Shown one piece after another: positions 1 through 8,795 of a stretch of 64,000 bases of DNA; position 1 is the stretch's first letter, and the number at the start of each line of letters is the position of its first letter. The DNA is taken from NCBI GenBank assembly GCA_938020505.1, contig CALIHR010000014.1, positions 1 to 64,000 on the forward strand, written 5' to 3'. The translations under genes were made by a program, and so were the position numbers. This stretch comes from an uncultured Actinobaculum sp. Lineage in GTDB: Bacteria > Actinomycetota > Actinomycetes > Actinomycetales > Actinomycetaceae. The notes beneath the pieces are model-generated. The model saw only the letters and a program-made list of their open reading frames with translations. It did no database searches and was not told where the DNA came from.

Positions 1-23
1 CCGGCAGGCACACATCCTGCCGG
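1..23 (-). terminator. Hairpin downstream of lldD
   Basis: A perfect 8-bp stem (CCGGCAGG / CCTGCCGG) encloses a 7-nt loop. It lies about 145 bp beyond the stop of the lactate dehydrogenase gene, after the tandem repeats. There is no long T tract in either direction, so terminator activity is a guess. Confidence 0.35.
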
Positions 24-43
24 GCGCCGCCGTTCCGGACCGA

Positions 44-200
44 GCTTTGCTCGGCTAGCTCTCTGTCACATGCTGGGCCAGGCTTCGCTCAGTTGACGCT
101 CTCTGTGACGTACCGGTCAAGCCTCGCTCGACCGACGCTTCCTGTCACAGGCGGCATCGGGCCTTGCTCAGCCGACGCTCTCCGCCACATGCTGGGCCAG
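44..200. repeat. Degenerate ~40-bp tandem repeat reaching into the 3' end of lldD
   Basis: Four copies of 38-40 bp start at 44, 82, 121 and 161. They share a GCYTYGCTCRGYYGACGCT-like first half, and copies 1 and 4 end with the same CACATGCTGGGCCAG. The last copy contains the stop codon and final codons of the minus-strand lactate dehydrogenase gene, so the tract looks like duplications of that gene's 3' end that then diverged. Confidence 0.75.
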
Positions 201-1433
201 CTTGGGAACCGGCACATAGCGCGTGAGCTGGGTGATGTGCCGCGGCTCCAGCTCCGCGATCGAGGAGACCCCCAGCAGCTTCATCGTGCGAACGAGCTCG
301 TCGCGCAAAATGGCGATCGCCCGATCGACGCCCGCGCGGCCGCCCGCCATGAGCCCGTACAGGTACGCGCGCCCGATGAGCGCAAAATCGGCGCCCAGGG
401 CAACCGAGGCGGCGATGTCCGCGCCGTTCATAATGCCGGTGTCCACCATCACGGCCGTGTCCTTGCCGACCTCGCGGACCACATGCGGCAGCAGATGGAA
501 CGGCACGGGAGCGCGGTCAAGCTGGCGGCCGCCGTGGTTCGACAGCAGCACGCCGTCCACTCCGGCGTCGGCGAGCCTCTTCGCGTCGGCGACGGTCTGC
601 ACCCCCTTGACGACTATCTTCCCGTCCCACATGTCTCGGATCACGGCGAGGTCGTTGTGGCTGATGGTCGGGTCCATCGCGCTGTCGAGCAGCTCCCCCA
701 CGGTTCCGCCCGTCGACTTCAGGGAGGCGAATTCGAGCTTCGGCGTCGTCAGGAAATCGAACCACCACCAGGGGCGCGGGACGGCGTTGAGCACCGTCTT
801 CAAAGTGATCTGGGGAGGGATCGAGAAACCGTTGCGCTTGTCGCGGAGGCGCGCGCCGGCCACCGGAGTGTCGACGGTGAACATCAGAGTGTCGAATCCC
901 GCCTTCTTGGCGCGCTCGACGAGCGCGTAGGAGATCTCCCGCTTGCGCATGACGTAGAGCTGGAACCAGTTCCTGCCGCGGGGATTGGCGGCTTTGACGT
1001 CCTCGATCGACGTCGTCCCCAGCGTCGAGAGCGTGAAGGGGATGCCGGCCGCTCCCGCCGCGCCGGCTCCGGCGATTTCGCCTTCGGTCTGCATGAGCCG
1101 CGTGAAGCCCGTGGGGGCTATGCCGAAGGGCATCGACGACGGGCCGCCGAGGATCTCGCACGAAGTGTCGACGTCCTCGGCCGGATGCAGGATGTCCGGA
1201 TGGAACTCGATGTCCTGAAACGCGCGGCGGGCGCGTCTGAGCGAGAGCTCGCCCTCCGCCGCCCCGTCCGTGTAGTCGAAGGCGGCCTTCGGCGTGCGCC
1301 GCTTGGCGATCTTCCGCAAGTCCCACACGGTGAGGGAATTGTTGAGCCGACGCTTCTTCGCGTTCAGGGTCGGAGTTTTGAAATGCAGCAGATCGAAAAT
1401 CTCGCTGGGCTTCGGGAACTGACGTTTGACCAT
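168..1433 (-). CDS. lldD: FMN-dependent alpha-hydroxyacid (L-lactate) dehydrogenase
   Basis: The product oxidises an (S)-2-hydroxyacid, most likely L-lactate to pyruvate, using FMN. The 421-residue protein is a TIM barrel of the LldD / glycolate oxidase / lactate monooxygenase family. Visible family residues are Y54 in FDYTDG, the Q158-L-Y segment, D188 in TVDTP, K276, and the catalytic His/Arg pair H300 and R303 in SNHGGRQ. The ATG was chosen because an AAGGAGAGG ribosome site lies 7 nt upstream; the frame stays open for another 107 codons upstream but has no such site. The gene stands alone, divergent from the ABC-F gene. Lactate as substrate is inferred from family resemblance, and glycolate or mandelate are possible. 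Its last codons form one unit of a tandem repeat. Confidence 0.9.
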   Translation of the reverse strand: MVKRQFPKPSEIFDLLHFKTPTLNAKKRRLNNSLTVWDLRKIAKRRTPKAAFDYTDGAAEGELSLRRARRAFQDIEFHPDILHPAEDVDTSCEILGGPSSMPFGIAPTGFTRLMQTEGEIAGAGAAGAAGIPFTLSTLGTTSIEDVKAANPRGRNWFQLYVMRKREISYALVERAKKAGFDTLMFTVDTPVAGARLRDKRNGFSIPPQITLKTVLNAVPRPWWWFDFLTTPKLEFASLKSTGGTVGELLDSAMDPTISHNDLAVIRDMWDGKIVVKGVQTVADAKRLADAGVDGVLLSNHGGRQLDRAPVPFHLLPHVVREVGKDTAVMVDTGIMNGADIAASVALGADFALIGRAYLYGLMAGGRAGVDRAIAILRDELVRTMKLLGVSSIAELEPRHITQLTRYVPVPKLAQHVAESVG

Positions 1434-1542
1434 ATTTGCCTCTCCTTTGCGGTGTTTACAGGCCTTTTGAAACTGTATGCCAGCCGGACATCGCCATTCG
1501 ACGTCGCCGCCTCCGACAACCCTAAAGGAACCTGTTCGTATA

Positions 1543-1560
1543 CGCAAGGATTTCCTTGCG
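1543..1560. promoter_or_regulatory. 18-bp palindrome in the lldD / ABC-F divergent region
   Basis: CGCAAGGA and TCCTTGCG are exact inverted arms around TT. The site sits 110 bp upstream of lldD inside the 301-bp divergent region and is a candidate operator, or a short hairpin. A second, shorter palindrome (GAACCTGTTC) is at 1528-1537. The rest of the intergenic region shows no coding signal. Confidence 0.4.
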
Positions 1561-1649
1561 AAAATGAAACGGAGGGGATCTGCGAAACAAATCCCGAAAA
1601 CGGCTACAGAAAACGAATCCCGACGTCGGACATTGCGCCTTGATTGTGC

Positions 1650-1679
1650 TTGCCTTCCCCGGGGCAACGCATATACGAT
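1650..1679 (+). promoter_or_regulatory. Promoter of the ABC-F gene
   Basis: A TTGCCT -35-like box and a TACGAT -10 box are 18 bp apart. Transcription would begin near 1686, giving a leader of about 50-58 nt. The predicted start falls on ATG GCA AGC TGA, a three-codon mini-ORF at the very 5' end of the message. Confidence 0.5.
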
Positions 1680-1734
1680 GGCCGCATGGCAAGCTGACAA
1701 CGAGAGACCGCGTCCCTTCACCTCATAACGATCG

Positions 1735-3501
1735 GTGTTTGTCTTGTCAGTCATATCATTTTCCCATGCCTATTTTTCTTTCACGTCCGAGCCGCTGCTG
1801 ACCGACGTTTCTTTCGTGTGCGCGGGCGGCGAACGCCTCTGCGTCGTCGGCCCAAACGGCGCCGGCAAAACCACACTGTTGCGCCTGGCCGCATCCGAAT
1901 TGGAGCCCGACGCCGGAAAAGTCGAGGCCCCCGCGCTCTCCGGTTCGTTGACGTCGGGCGCGCCCAGTGGCGGCCCGAGCCATTCGGGACGCTCCGCGAC
2001 GGTCGGCGACTCCCTCGACTGCGCCCTGCGCCATCCCCTCGTCCTGCGCGAACGCTTCGAACGGCTCACCGCGCGCATGTCCGAAACGCCCGAAGGCGTC
2101 GCCGCCGCCATAGCCGCCGAATACGACCGCCTTGCGGCGGAAATGGAGGCCTTCGACGTGTGGACGCTCGAGAGCAGGATAGGCGAGACTCTGGCGGGGC
2201 TCGGCCTCGGCGGCGTCTCGAGGGACCGCCCGCTCGACTCCCTCTCCCCCGGCCAGCGGGCGCGCCTGGCCCTGGCGCAGACGCTCATGGCGCGCCCTCC
2301 CGCGCTCATCCTTGACGAGCCGACAAACCACCTCGACTCCGAAGCCCGCGCATTCCTCTCCGCCACAATGCGTTCGTGGGCCGGCCCCGTGCTCTTCACG
2401 AGCCACGACCGCGCTTTCATTGACGACGTCGCCACCGGGACGCTCGACCTCGACGTCGCCGTGTGGCAGGCTCTCGCGCGCGCCGACGGCGGCGAGCTCC
2501 GCGGCGGAATCCACAGAAGCGGCGGAGGGTACTCCGACTACCTCGTAGAAAAACGGCGCGCCCGGGCCGCCCACGCCGAGGTCTACAAAAGCCAGCGAGC
2601 CGAAAAGCGGCGAATTGAGGCTCATGCGCGCGCTTCGACGTCGGTGGGCCACAAAGGCGCCAAGCCCCGGACCGAAGGCGGAATGGCCAAAAAGTTCTAC
2701 GCCGATCGCGCCCAGAAGGTTTCAAGCAGGCGAATCAACGACGACGCGCGGCGGCTGGAGGATCTGGGCCGCGTCGAGGTGGCAAAACCGCGCGCATCCG
2801 CCCTCTCCTTCGCCATTCCGCCAGCCGGGCCGTCAAGCGGGATCCTCGTGTCGGTTCGCGAGGCGGCTGTGCCCGGCAGGCTCGCGCCCGTCAGCTTCGA
2901 GCTCTCCGCCGGGGAGCGTCTGCTCCTGACCGGCGCGAACGGCTCCGGGAAAAGCACTCTGCTGAGATGGATCGCCGCCGGAGCCCCGCCGACGTCGGAT
3001 TCGACCGGCAGCGTCGACGCGGCGGAAGGCCGCGCGTACGTTCCCCAGGGCCTTCCCGAACAGCCCGCGCCGGAAGCGAAAGCCTCCCCGGCGGCGCCTG
3101 CCGCCGCGCCAAGCGAGGCGCTCGGCCTCGTGCCCGCCGACGTCTGGACGCACGGCATTCGCGAGCTGGGCAAGGGAATCGTCCAACCGCGCTGCACGGC
3201 CACTCCGTTTCCCCTGCTTTCTGCGGGAAACCGGAGGAGAGTCCAACTGGCCCTCGCCGTCGCGCGCAAACCGCGAATCCTGCTCATCGACGAACCGACG
3301 AATTTCCTCGACCTCGATTTCATCGAGGCTCTCGAAAATGCGATGGCCGAGTGGAACGGCGCCCTCGCCGTGGCGACCCACGACGAGTGGCTCATCGAGC
3401 GTTGGCCCGGCAAACGCATGCACCTGCAGCCCTTGCGGCGGAATGGGGATCAAGACCCGCTGACAATCGCCTCACGGCCGTCAAACGGCCGACCGATGTA
3501 A
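1735..3501 (+). CDS. ABC-F family ATPase (soluble, two nucleotide-binding domains)
   Basis: ABC-F proteins have two ATPase cassettes and no membrane domain. They act on the ribosomal E site as translation factors or antibiotic-target protectors. First cassette: Walker A GPNGAGKT at residues 39-46, signature LSPGQ at 170-174, Walker B LILDEP at 191-196. An Arg/Lys/Ala-rich linker follows, about residues 255-320. Second cassette: GANGSGKS at 400-407, an altered signature LSAGN near 495, and LLIDEPTNFLD. The frame opens at GTG 1735, but TTG 1744 gives a more usual N-terminus and neither has a strong ribosome site. Whether it confers antibiotic resistance or is a housekeeping factor cannot be told from sequence. 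Confidence 0.85.
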   Translation: MFVLSVISFSHAYFSFTSEPLLTDVSFVCAGGERLCVVGPNGAGKTTLLRLAASELEPDAGKVEAPALSGSLTSGAPSGGPSHSGRSATVGDSLDCALRHPLVLRERFERLTARMSETPEGVAAAIAAEYDRLAAEMEAFDVWTLESRIGETLAGLGLGGVSRDRPLDSLSPGQRARLALAQTLMARPPALILDEPTNHLDSEARAFLSATMRSWAGPVLFTSHDRAFIDDVATGTLDLDVAVWQALARADGGELRGGIHRSGGGYSDYLVEKRRARAAHAEVYKSQRAEKRRIEAHARASTSVGHKGAKPRTEGGMAKKFYADRAQKVSSRRINDDARRLEDLGRVEVAKPRASALSFAIPPAGPSSGILVSVREAAVPGRLAPVSFELSAGERLLLTGANGSGKSTLLRWIAAGAPPTSDSTGSVDAAEGRAYVPQGLPEQPAPEAKASPAAPAAAPSEALGLVPADVWTHGIRELGKGIVQPRCTATPFPLLSAGNRRRVQLALAVARKPRILLIDEPTNFLDLDFIEALENAMAEWNGALAVATHDEWLIERWPGKRMHLQPLRRNGDQDPLTIASRPSNGRPM

Positions 3502-3504
3502 TAT
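3499..3504 (+). promoter_or_regulatory. -10 box of a leaderless promoter (lipoprotein gene)
   Basis: TAATAT lies 7 nt before the GTG start and overlaps the TAA stop of the ABC-F gene. No ribosome site is visible, so the transcript probably starts at or next to the GTG. Confidence 0.45.
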
Positions 3505-3511
3505 CTGCTAT

Positions 3512-4276
<765 letters not shown>

Positions 4277-4283
4277 CCTCGCG

Positions 4284-4289
4284 TACCAT
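4284..4289 (+). promoter_or_regulatory. -10 box of a leaderless promoter (hydroxyacid dehydrogenase)
   Basis: TACCAT lies exactly 7 nt before the ATG of the dehydrogenase, and there is no Shine-Dalgarno sequence in between. Confidence 0.45.
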
Positions 4290-4296
4290 TGGACGC

Positions 4297-5202
4297 ATGG
4301 CAAAAATCGTCGTCTCCGTCCCTTCTCGACCGTACGCGGAGGCGCTTGACGGGCTCGCCGTCGATGTCGTCGAATGGACGATCGACGCCCCCTGCGGGCG
4401 CACGGACCTCGACATGGTCGTCGTTCCTGCCTACAAGCCCTTCTCCTCGTTGAGGCATCTGGAGGGAAACAAGCCGGCGCTCGTCCAGTTGCCGTCGATC
4501 GGGTACGACGGCGTCGAACACGTCATTCCCAAAGGGTTCCTGGTCGCCAACGCGGCGGGCGTCCACGAGACGGCGACGGCGGAGCTCGCCGTCGGCTCGA
4601 TCATCGCCGTGCTGCGCAAGCTCCCCGACGCGGTCCGCAATCAGGGCCGCCGCCTGTGGCAGCGCGGGGACGCCCGCGGACTGGCCGATTCGACGGTCCT
4701 CATCGTCGGGGCCGGAGGGGTCGCAAACGCCATAGCCGACAGGCTCGCCCCGTTCGAGGTCAAGGTGCGCCGCGTCGGGCGCAGCGGACGAACCGACGCG
4801 CGCGGGCCGGTCCGCGCCGCCTCCGAGCTCGCGGAGCTGCTGCCGGCGGCCGACGTCGTGATCCTCGCCGTTCCCCTTACAGATGCGACGCGCCGCATGG
4901 CCGACGACGCCTTCCTCTCGCGGATGCGCGACGGCGCGGTCCTCGTCAATGTGGCGCGGGGCGCGGTGGCGGACACGGAGGCGCTCGTCAGGCACGCGGA
5001 CAGGCTCGCGCTCGTGCTCGACGTGACCGACCCCGAGCCGCTGCCCGAGGGCCATCCCCTGTGGGAGAAGGCCGCCCTCATCACGCCGCACGCGGGCGGG
5101 GCCTCCGCCGCTTTCGCACCGCGGATCAAGGCGCTCGTGCGCAGGCAGGCCGAGCGGCTCATAGCCGGGGATCGGCCGGAGAACGTCGTCCTCCGGCCGT
5201 GA
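4297..5202 (+). CDS. D-isomer-specific 2-hydroxyacid dehydrogenase (NAD-binding)
   Basis: This 301-residue oxidoreductase belongs to the family of phosphoglycerate, glyoxylate/hydroxypyruvate and D-lactate dehydrogenases. The NAD-binding loop reads VGAGGVAN near residue 132, a slightly unusual GxGxxx form. The catalytic Arg is in NVARGAV near residue 226, and the catalytic His is in TPHAGG near residue 265. The usual catalytic Glu region reads DVTDPEPLP. The exact substrate is not predictable; hydroxypyruvate or glyoxylate would link it to the glyoxylate island at 37-40 kb, but nothing in the sequence proves that. It converges with der across an 81-bp spacer with no obvious terminator. Confidence 0.8.
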   Translation: MAKIVVSVPSRPYAEALDGLAVDVVEWTIDAPCGRTDLDMVVVPAYKPFSSLRHLEGNKPALVQLPSIGYDGVEHVIPKGFLVANAAGVHETATAELAVGSIIAVLRKLPDAVRNQGRRLWQRGDARGLADSTVLIVGAGGVANAIADRLAPFEVKVRRVGRSGRTDARGPVRAASELAELLPAADVVILAVPLTDATRRMADDAFLSRMRDGAVLVNVARGAVADTEALVRHADRLALVLDVTDPEPLPEGHPLWEKAALITPHAGGASAAFAPRIKALVRRQAERLIAGDRPENVVLRP

Positions 5203-5283
5203 CCGTGCAATCGGCCTGAGCCTTCCGCAGCCCGGCGCGCACGGCGGGCTCCCCGCTCGCCCAGCCCGGCCGACCGTCTCGAA

Positions 5284-6963
5284 TCAGCGCTTGCCGCCCT
5301 TTTTCCGCTTCTCGCGCACGCGCACGGAAATCTCGATGGGAGTGCCGGCGAAGCCGAAAGCCTCGCGTATCTTGTTCTCGACGAACCTGCGGTAGCCCGC
5401 CTCGATGAAACCGCTCGCGAACAGGACGAAACGCGGCGGGCGCGTGCTCGCCTGGGTTGCGAACAGAATGCGCGGCTGCCTGCCTGATCGCACGGGATGC
5501 GGATGAGCCGCCGCAAGCTCGCCGAGGAAGGCGTTGAGCCTGCCCGTGGGAACGCGGGTCTCCCAGGATTCGAGAGCCGTGTCCATGGCGCGGGTCAGCC
5601 GATTCGTGTGCCACCCCGTCGCGGCCGAAAGGTTGACGCGCTCGGCCCACTGGATCTGCACAAGATCGCGGTCCATCTCGCGGTCGAGTTCGCGGCGTCG
5701 ATATTCGTCGACCAGGTCCCACTTGTTGCACACAACGACGAGCGCGCGCCCGGCGTCGATCGCCTGCTGCATCACCCGGATGTCCTGCTCGGTCAAGGGC
5801 TCGGAGGCGTCGATGAGAACGAGGGCCAGCTCAGCCTTGCCCAATGCGCCGCGCGTGCGCAGCGAGGCGTAGAAATCCGCGCCCTTCGTCTGATGGACGC
5901 GGCGCCGGATGCCCGCGGTGTCCACGAATATCCACGTCTGCCCGTCAAGCTCGATCGCCTCGTCGACCGGATCGCGAGTCGTTCCGGCGGTCGGATCGAC
6001 GACGACCCGCTCCGACCCCGCCAGCCTGTTCAAAAGCGAGGATTTGCCGACGTTCGGCCTGCCGAGAAGGGCGACCCGCCGCGGCCCCTCCGGCAGGGCG
6101 TCCGCAACGGCCGAACGCTCGGGCAGGGCGGCCAGCACGGCGTCGAGCAGGTCGCCCGTCCCCCGCCCGTGCAGGGCCGAAATCGGGTGCGGCTCGCCCA
6201 GGCCCAGTCCCCACAGCGCCGCCGCGTCGGATTCCTGCATCGGAGAGTCGACCTTGTTCGCGGCGAGGACCACCGGCCGTTTGCTGCGGCGGAGCAGCTT
6301 GACGATGTCGGCGTCGGCGTCCGTGATTCCGACGTTCGCGTCGACGACGAGCACGACGGCGTCCGCCGCCTGTATTGCGGCCTCGGCCTGGCGGGCCACA
6401 GAAGCGTCGATGCCGGCGACGTCGATCTCCCAGCCGCCGGTGTCCACGAGCGTGAAGTCGCGGCCGGCCCAGGATGCGGGGTAGCCCACGCGGTCGCGCG
6501 TCACCCCGGGGACGTCCTGGACGACCGCGACGCGACGCCCCACGATGCGGTTGACGAGGGTCGATTTTCCGACGTTGGGCCTGCCCACGACGGCCAGCGC
6601 CGGCGGGGCCGCGGGCCGGTCTGCGGCCCCGCCCGCAAGCACGGCGACGTCCTCTTCGTCAAGGTCGTAGGCGTCGAGGTTTCCGCGCAGCACGGCCGCG
6701 CGGCGCTCGTCGAGGTCGTCGTCCTGCTCGGTCCATTCCTCCGAGGCGAGCCATTCCTCGTCGCTCAATCCCTCGCCGTTCCGTCCTTCGCCGAGGGCGC
6801 CCGGCCCGCCGGCCTCGGCGAGGCTCCCCTCGGCAAACGCTCCGTCGGCGGCCTTTCCCGGCACGCCGCGCCCCGGGGCGTTTCCTCCGCGATTTTGGGG
6901 GCCGCCCTCGCGCCCGATCGGCTTTTCGGCGTTCGCGCCGCCGTCTGCTCGGCGGGCGTTCAT
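5284..6963 (-). CDS. der: Ribosome-assembly GTPase Der (EngA)
   Basis: Der is a tandem-GTPase factor for 50S subunit maturation. The first G1 motif GRPNVGKS is at residues 127-134 and the second near 300-308. Both domains show DTGG/DTAG and NKxD motifs, and a KH-like domain with a Lys-rich end (about 460-559) follows. The ATG overlaps the stop of the upstream tyrA-cmk gene (ATGA), so translation is probably coupled. The frame runs further upstream, but that part is antisense-like and overlaps the fused gene. Unusual is a ~110-residue N-terminal extension, Gly/Ala-rich and then acidic, before the first G domain. In some actinobacteria Cmk is fused to Der; here it is not. Confidence 0.92.
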   Translation of the reverse strand: MNARRADGGANAEKPIGREGGPQNRGGNAPGRGVPGKAADGAFAEGSLAEAGGPGALGEGRNGEGLSDEEWLASEEWTEQDDDLDERRAAVLRGNLDAYDLDEEDVAVLAGGAADRPAAPPALAVVGRPNVGKSTLVNRIVGRRVAVVQDVPGVTRDRVGYPASWAGRDFTLVDTGGWEIDVAGIDASVARQAEAAIQAADAVVLVVDANVGITDADADIVKLLRRSKRPVVLAANKVDSPMQESDAAALWGLGLGEPHPISALHGRGTGDLLDAVLAALPERSAVADALPEGPRRVALLGRPNVGKSSLLNRLAGSERVVVDPTAGTTRDPVDEAIELDGQTWIFVDTAGIRRRVHQTKGADFYASLRTRGALGKAELALVLIDASEPLTEQDIRVMQQAIDAGRALVVVCNKWDLVDEYRRRELDREMDRDLVQIQWAERVNLSAATGWHTNRLTRAMDTALESWETRVPTGRLNAFLGELAAAHPHPVRSGRQPRILFATQASTRPPRFVLFASGFIEAGYRRFVENKIREAFGFAGTPIEISVRVREKRKKGGKR

Positions 6964-7631
6964 CGGCGCTCCTTGGGGACGAGGGAGACGACGGCCTCGA
7001 CGACCTCGTCGATCCCCAGCGTCGAGGAGTCGATCTCGGTCACGCCGTCTTTGGCGGCCATGAATTCGGAGACGGTCGAATCGTCGGCGTCGCGGCGGAG
7101 CACCTCGTCGCGCGTGGCCTTGAGGGCCTCGGCGTCGTCGCTTCCGCGAACCTCGCGCGCGCGGCGGGCGAGCCGCGTCTCCTCGGACGCCGTCAGCAGC
7201 ACGCGCACGTCGGCGTCGGGCGCCACGACCGTCGCAATGTCTCTGCCCTCGGCGATTATGCCCATGTGGGCCGCCGCTATGATCTCGCGCTGGCGCCGCT
7301 TCATCTCGGCGCGCACGCGCAGATTCGTCGCGACCTTCGAGACGACGCGGGAAAGCTCCGACTCGCGTATGGCCTGCGTGACGTCCACGCCGTCGCACAC
7401 GATTCGCTGGTCGTTTGGGTCGAGCGGCATGTCCAGCGGCATGGCGATCGTCGCCTCTGCCACGGCGTCGCGGTCGTCGAGGTCGATTCCCCGGCGCTCG
7501 CAATGCCACGCCGCCGCCCGGTACATGGCGCCGGTGTCGAGGTAGCTCAGGCCGAGCCTTTCGGCCACTTTCTTGGAGACGGTTGACTTTCCGGAGCCGG
7601 ACGGCCCGTCGAGGGCGATGACGACACCCAC
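6960..7631 (-). CDS. cmk: Internal start for a stand-alone cytidylate kinase
   Basis: Inside the tyrA-cmk frame, the purine-rich stretch GGAAAGGAAAA ends a few bases before an in-frame GTG. Starting there gives 223 residues, the usual length for Cmk, beginning just before the IALDGPSGSGKST nucleotide-binding loop. Cmk phosphorylates CMP and dCMP. The site is seen; its use is inferred. Confidence 0.5.
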   Translation of the reverse strand: MGVVIALDGPSGSGKSTVSKKVAERLGLSYLDTGAMYRAAAWHCERRGIDLDDRDAVAEATIAMPLDMPLDPNDQRIVCDGVDVTQAIRESELSRVVSKVATNLRVRAEMKRRQREIIAAAHMGIIAEGRDIATVVAPDADVRVLLTASEETRLARRAREVRGSDDAEALKATRDEVLRRDADDSTVSEFMAAKDGVTEIDSSTLGIDEVVEAVVSLVPKERR

Positions 7632-8795
7632 GTGGTTTTCCTTTCCTTCGACGACGACGCGCCATCCGCGCCGCTCCAAAGCGACCGCCAGGCGCATCGT
7701 CTCGTGCGGGAGCACCGAGAGCATGGCGCGCCCGGCCTCCCGCCCAATCGTGTGCTCGAGGCTCAGATCCTCGATGTTCACGCCGATCTCCCCCACCTCG
7801 GCGAAGAGCCGCCCGAGCATGCCGGGCTCGTCGGGCACGAGCACGAAGACGTTGCCGTAGCGGCGCGGGGCGCCGCCGTGCTTTCCCGGGATGCGCTCAA
7901 CGCCCTCGTTGCCTCTGCGGATCGCCTCGCTCACCCCCGAAAGGACGCCGAGGGCGAAGGGGTCGTCGACGCCGGCCTCGACGGCCGCTATGAGCCCGTC
8001 GAGATTGGCCGAGACCTCCTTGAGCACGCGGGCCACTTCGCGCGCGTTTCCGGCGATGATCGTGGCCCACAGCCGCGAGTCGGAATGGGCGATGCGGGTG
8101 ACGTCGCGCAGGCCCTGGCCGGCCAGGCCGAGGGTTTCGGGAGGGACGTCGCGCAGCGCGCCCGCCACGAGCGAGGAGACGAGCTGCGGCATGTGCGAGA
8201 CGACGGCAGCGGAGCGGTCGTGGGTTTGCGGGCTCATGACGACGGGCAGCGCGCCGACCGACAAGGCGAATTGCTGGACGGCCAGCACGACGTCGCTTCC
8301 CGCGGCCGCCTCAGCCGGGGCGCCGGCAGGCGCCTCCTCCGTTCCTCCGGGGCGGCGGCCCGGCGATTCGCCCGCCCCGACCGGGGTGATGACCCAGGGG
8401 CGCCCGATGAAAAGGTCGGCGTCCGCCGCCAGGGCGCCCGAGCGCTCGCGCCCGGCCATCGGATGGCTGCCGACGTAGCGGTCGGCGCCGGGATGCCCCT
8501 CGACTTCCTCGACAACCCGCGCTTTGACCGAGGCGATGTCGGTTACGAACGCGCGGCCGAAGCGGTCGAGGCTCTCGCGGACGACCTTGGCGGCGACGTC
8601 GGGCGGGGTGGCGACCACCACGAGCTCGGGCTCCTCGGAATCCTCCGCGGCGATCTGCCCGGCGCCCAGGTCGCGCGCAAGCGCCAAAGCGGCCGGGGAC
8701 GTGTCTTCGAGCTGAACCTCGACGCCGAGTTGGCGCAGGCGCAGGCCCAGCGACGCGCCGAGCAGGCCTGAGCCGACGATCCTGACTGGGTTCAC
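6960..8795 (-). CDS. Prephenate dehydrogenase - cytidylate kinase fusion
   Basis: One uninterrupted 611-codon frame encodes two unrelated enzymes. Residues 1 to ~300 are a TyrA-type prephenate dehydrogenase (GSGLLGASLG NAD loop at 7-16, GSHPMAG motif, QTHD segment) of tyrosine biosynthesis. Residues ~315-385 are an ACT-like regulatory domain. Residues 389-611 are a complete CMP/dCMP kinase (Walker A GPSGSGKST from residue 397, LDTGAMYR, EGRDIATVV). The start overlaps the rluB stop by 4 nt and the stop overlaps der by 4 nt. There is no stop codon between the domains, but a strong Shine-Dalgarno-like sequence and an in-frame GTG occur at the junction, so a separate kinase may also be made. Alternative: a lost stop codon, or a sequencing error. 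Confidence 0.85.
   Translation of the reverse strand: MNPVRIVGSGLLGASLGLRLRQLGVEVQLEDTSPAALALARDLGAGQIAAEDSEEPELVVVATPPDVAAKVVRESLDRFGRAFVTDIASVKARVVEEVEGHPGADRYVGSHPMAGRERSGALAADADLFIGRPWVITPVGAGESPGRRPGGTEEAPAGAPAEAAAGSDVVLAVQQFALSVGALPVVMSPQTHDRSAAVVSHMPQLVSSLVAGALRDVPPETLGLAGQGLRDVTRIAHSDSRLWATIIAGNAREVARVLKEVSANLDGLIAAVEAGVDDPFALGVLSGVSEAIRRGNEGVERIPGKHGGAPRRYGNVFVLVPDEPGMLGRLFAEVGEIGVNIEDLSLEHTIGREAGRAMLSVLPHETMRLAVALERRGWRVVVEGKENHVGVVIALDGPSGSGKSTVSKKVAERLGLSYLDTGAMYRAAAWHCERRGIDLDDRDAVAEATIAMPLDMPLDPNDQRIVCDGVDVTQAIRESELSRVVSKVATNLRVRAEMKRRQREIIAAAHMGIIAEGRDIATVVAPDADVRVLLTASEETRLARRAREVRGSDDAEALKATRDEVLRRDADDSTVSEFMAAKDGVTEIDSSTLGIDEVVEAVVSLVPKERR

Noticed and set aside
44..200. CRISPR array
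   Set aside because: Units are diverged, directly adjacent and lack unique spacers; no cas genes are in the window.
1528..1537. GAACCTGTTC as a LexA box upstream of lldD
   Set aside because: The half-sites are 2 bp apart, whereas the actinobacterial SOS box needs 4, and neither neighbour is a DNA-repair gene.
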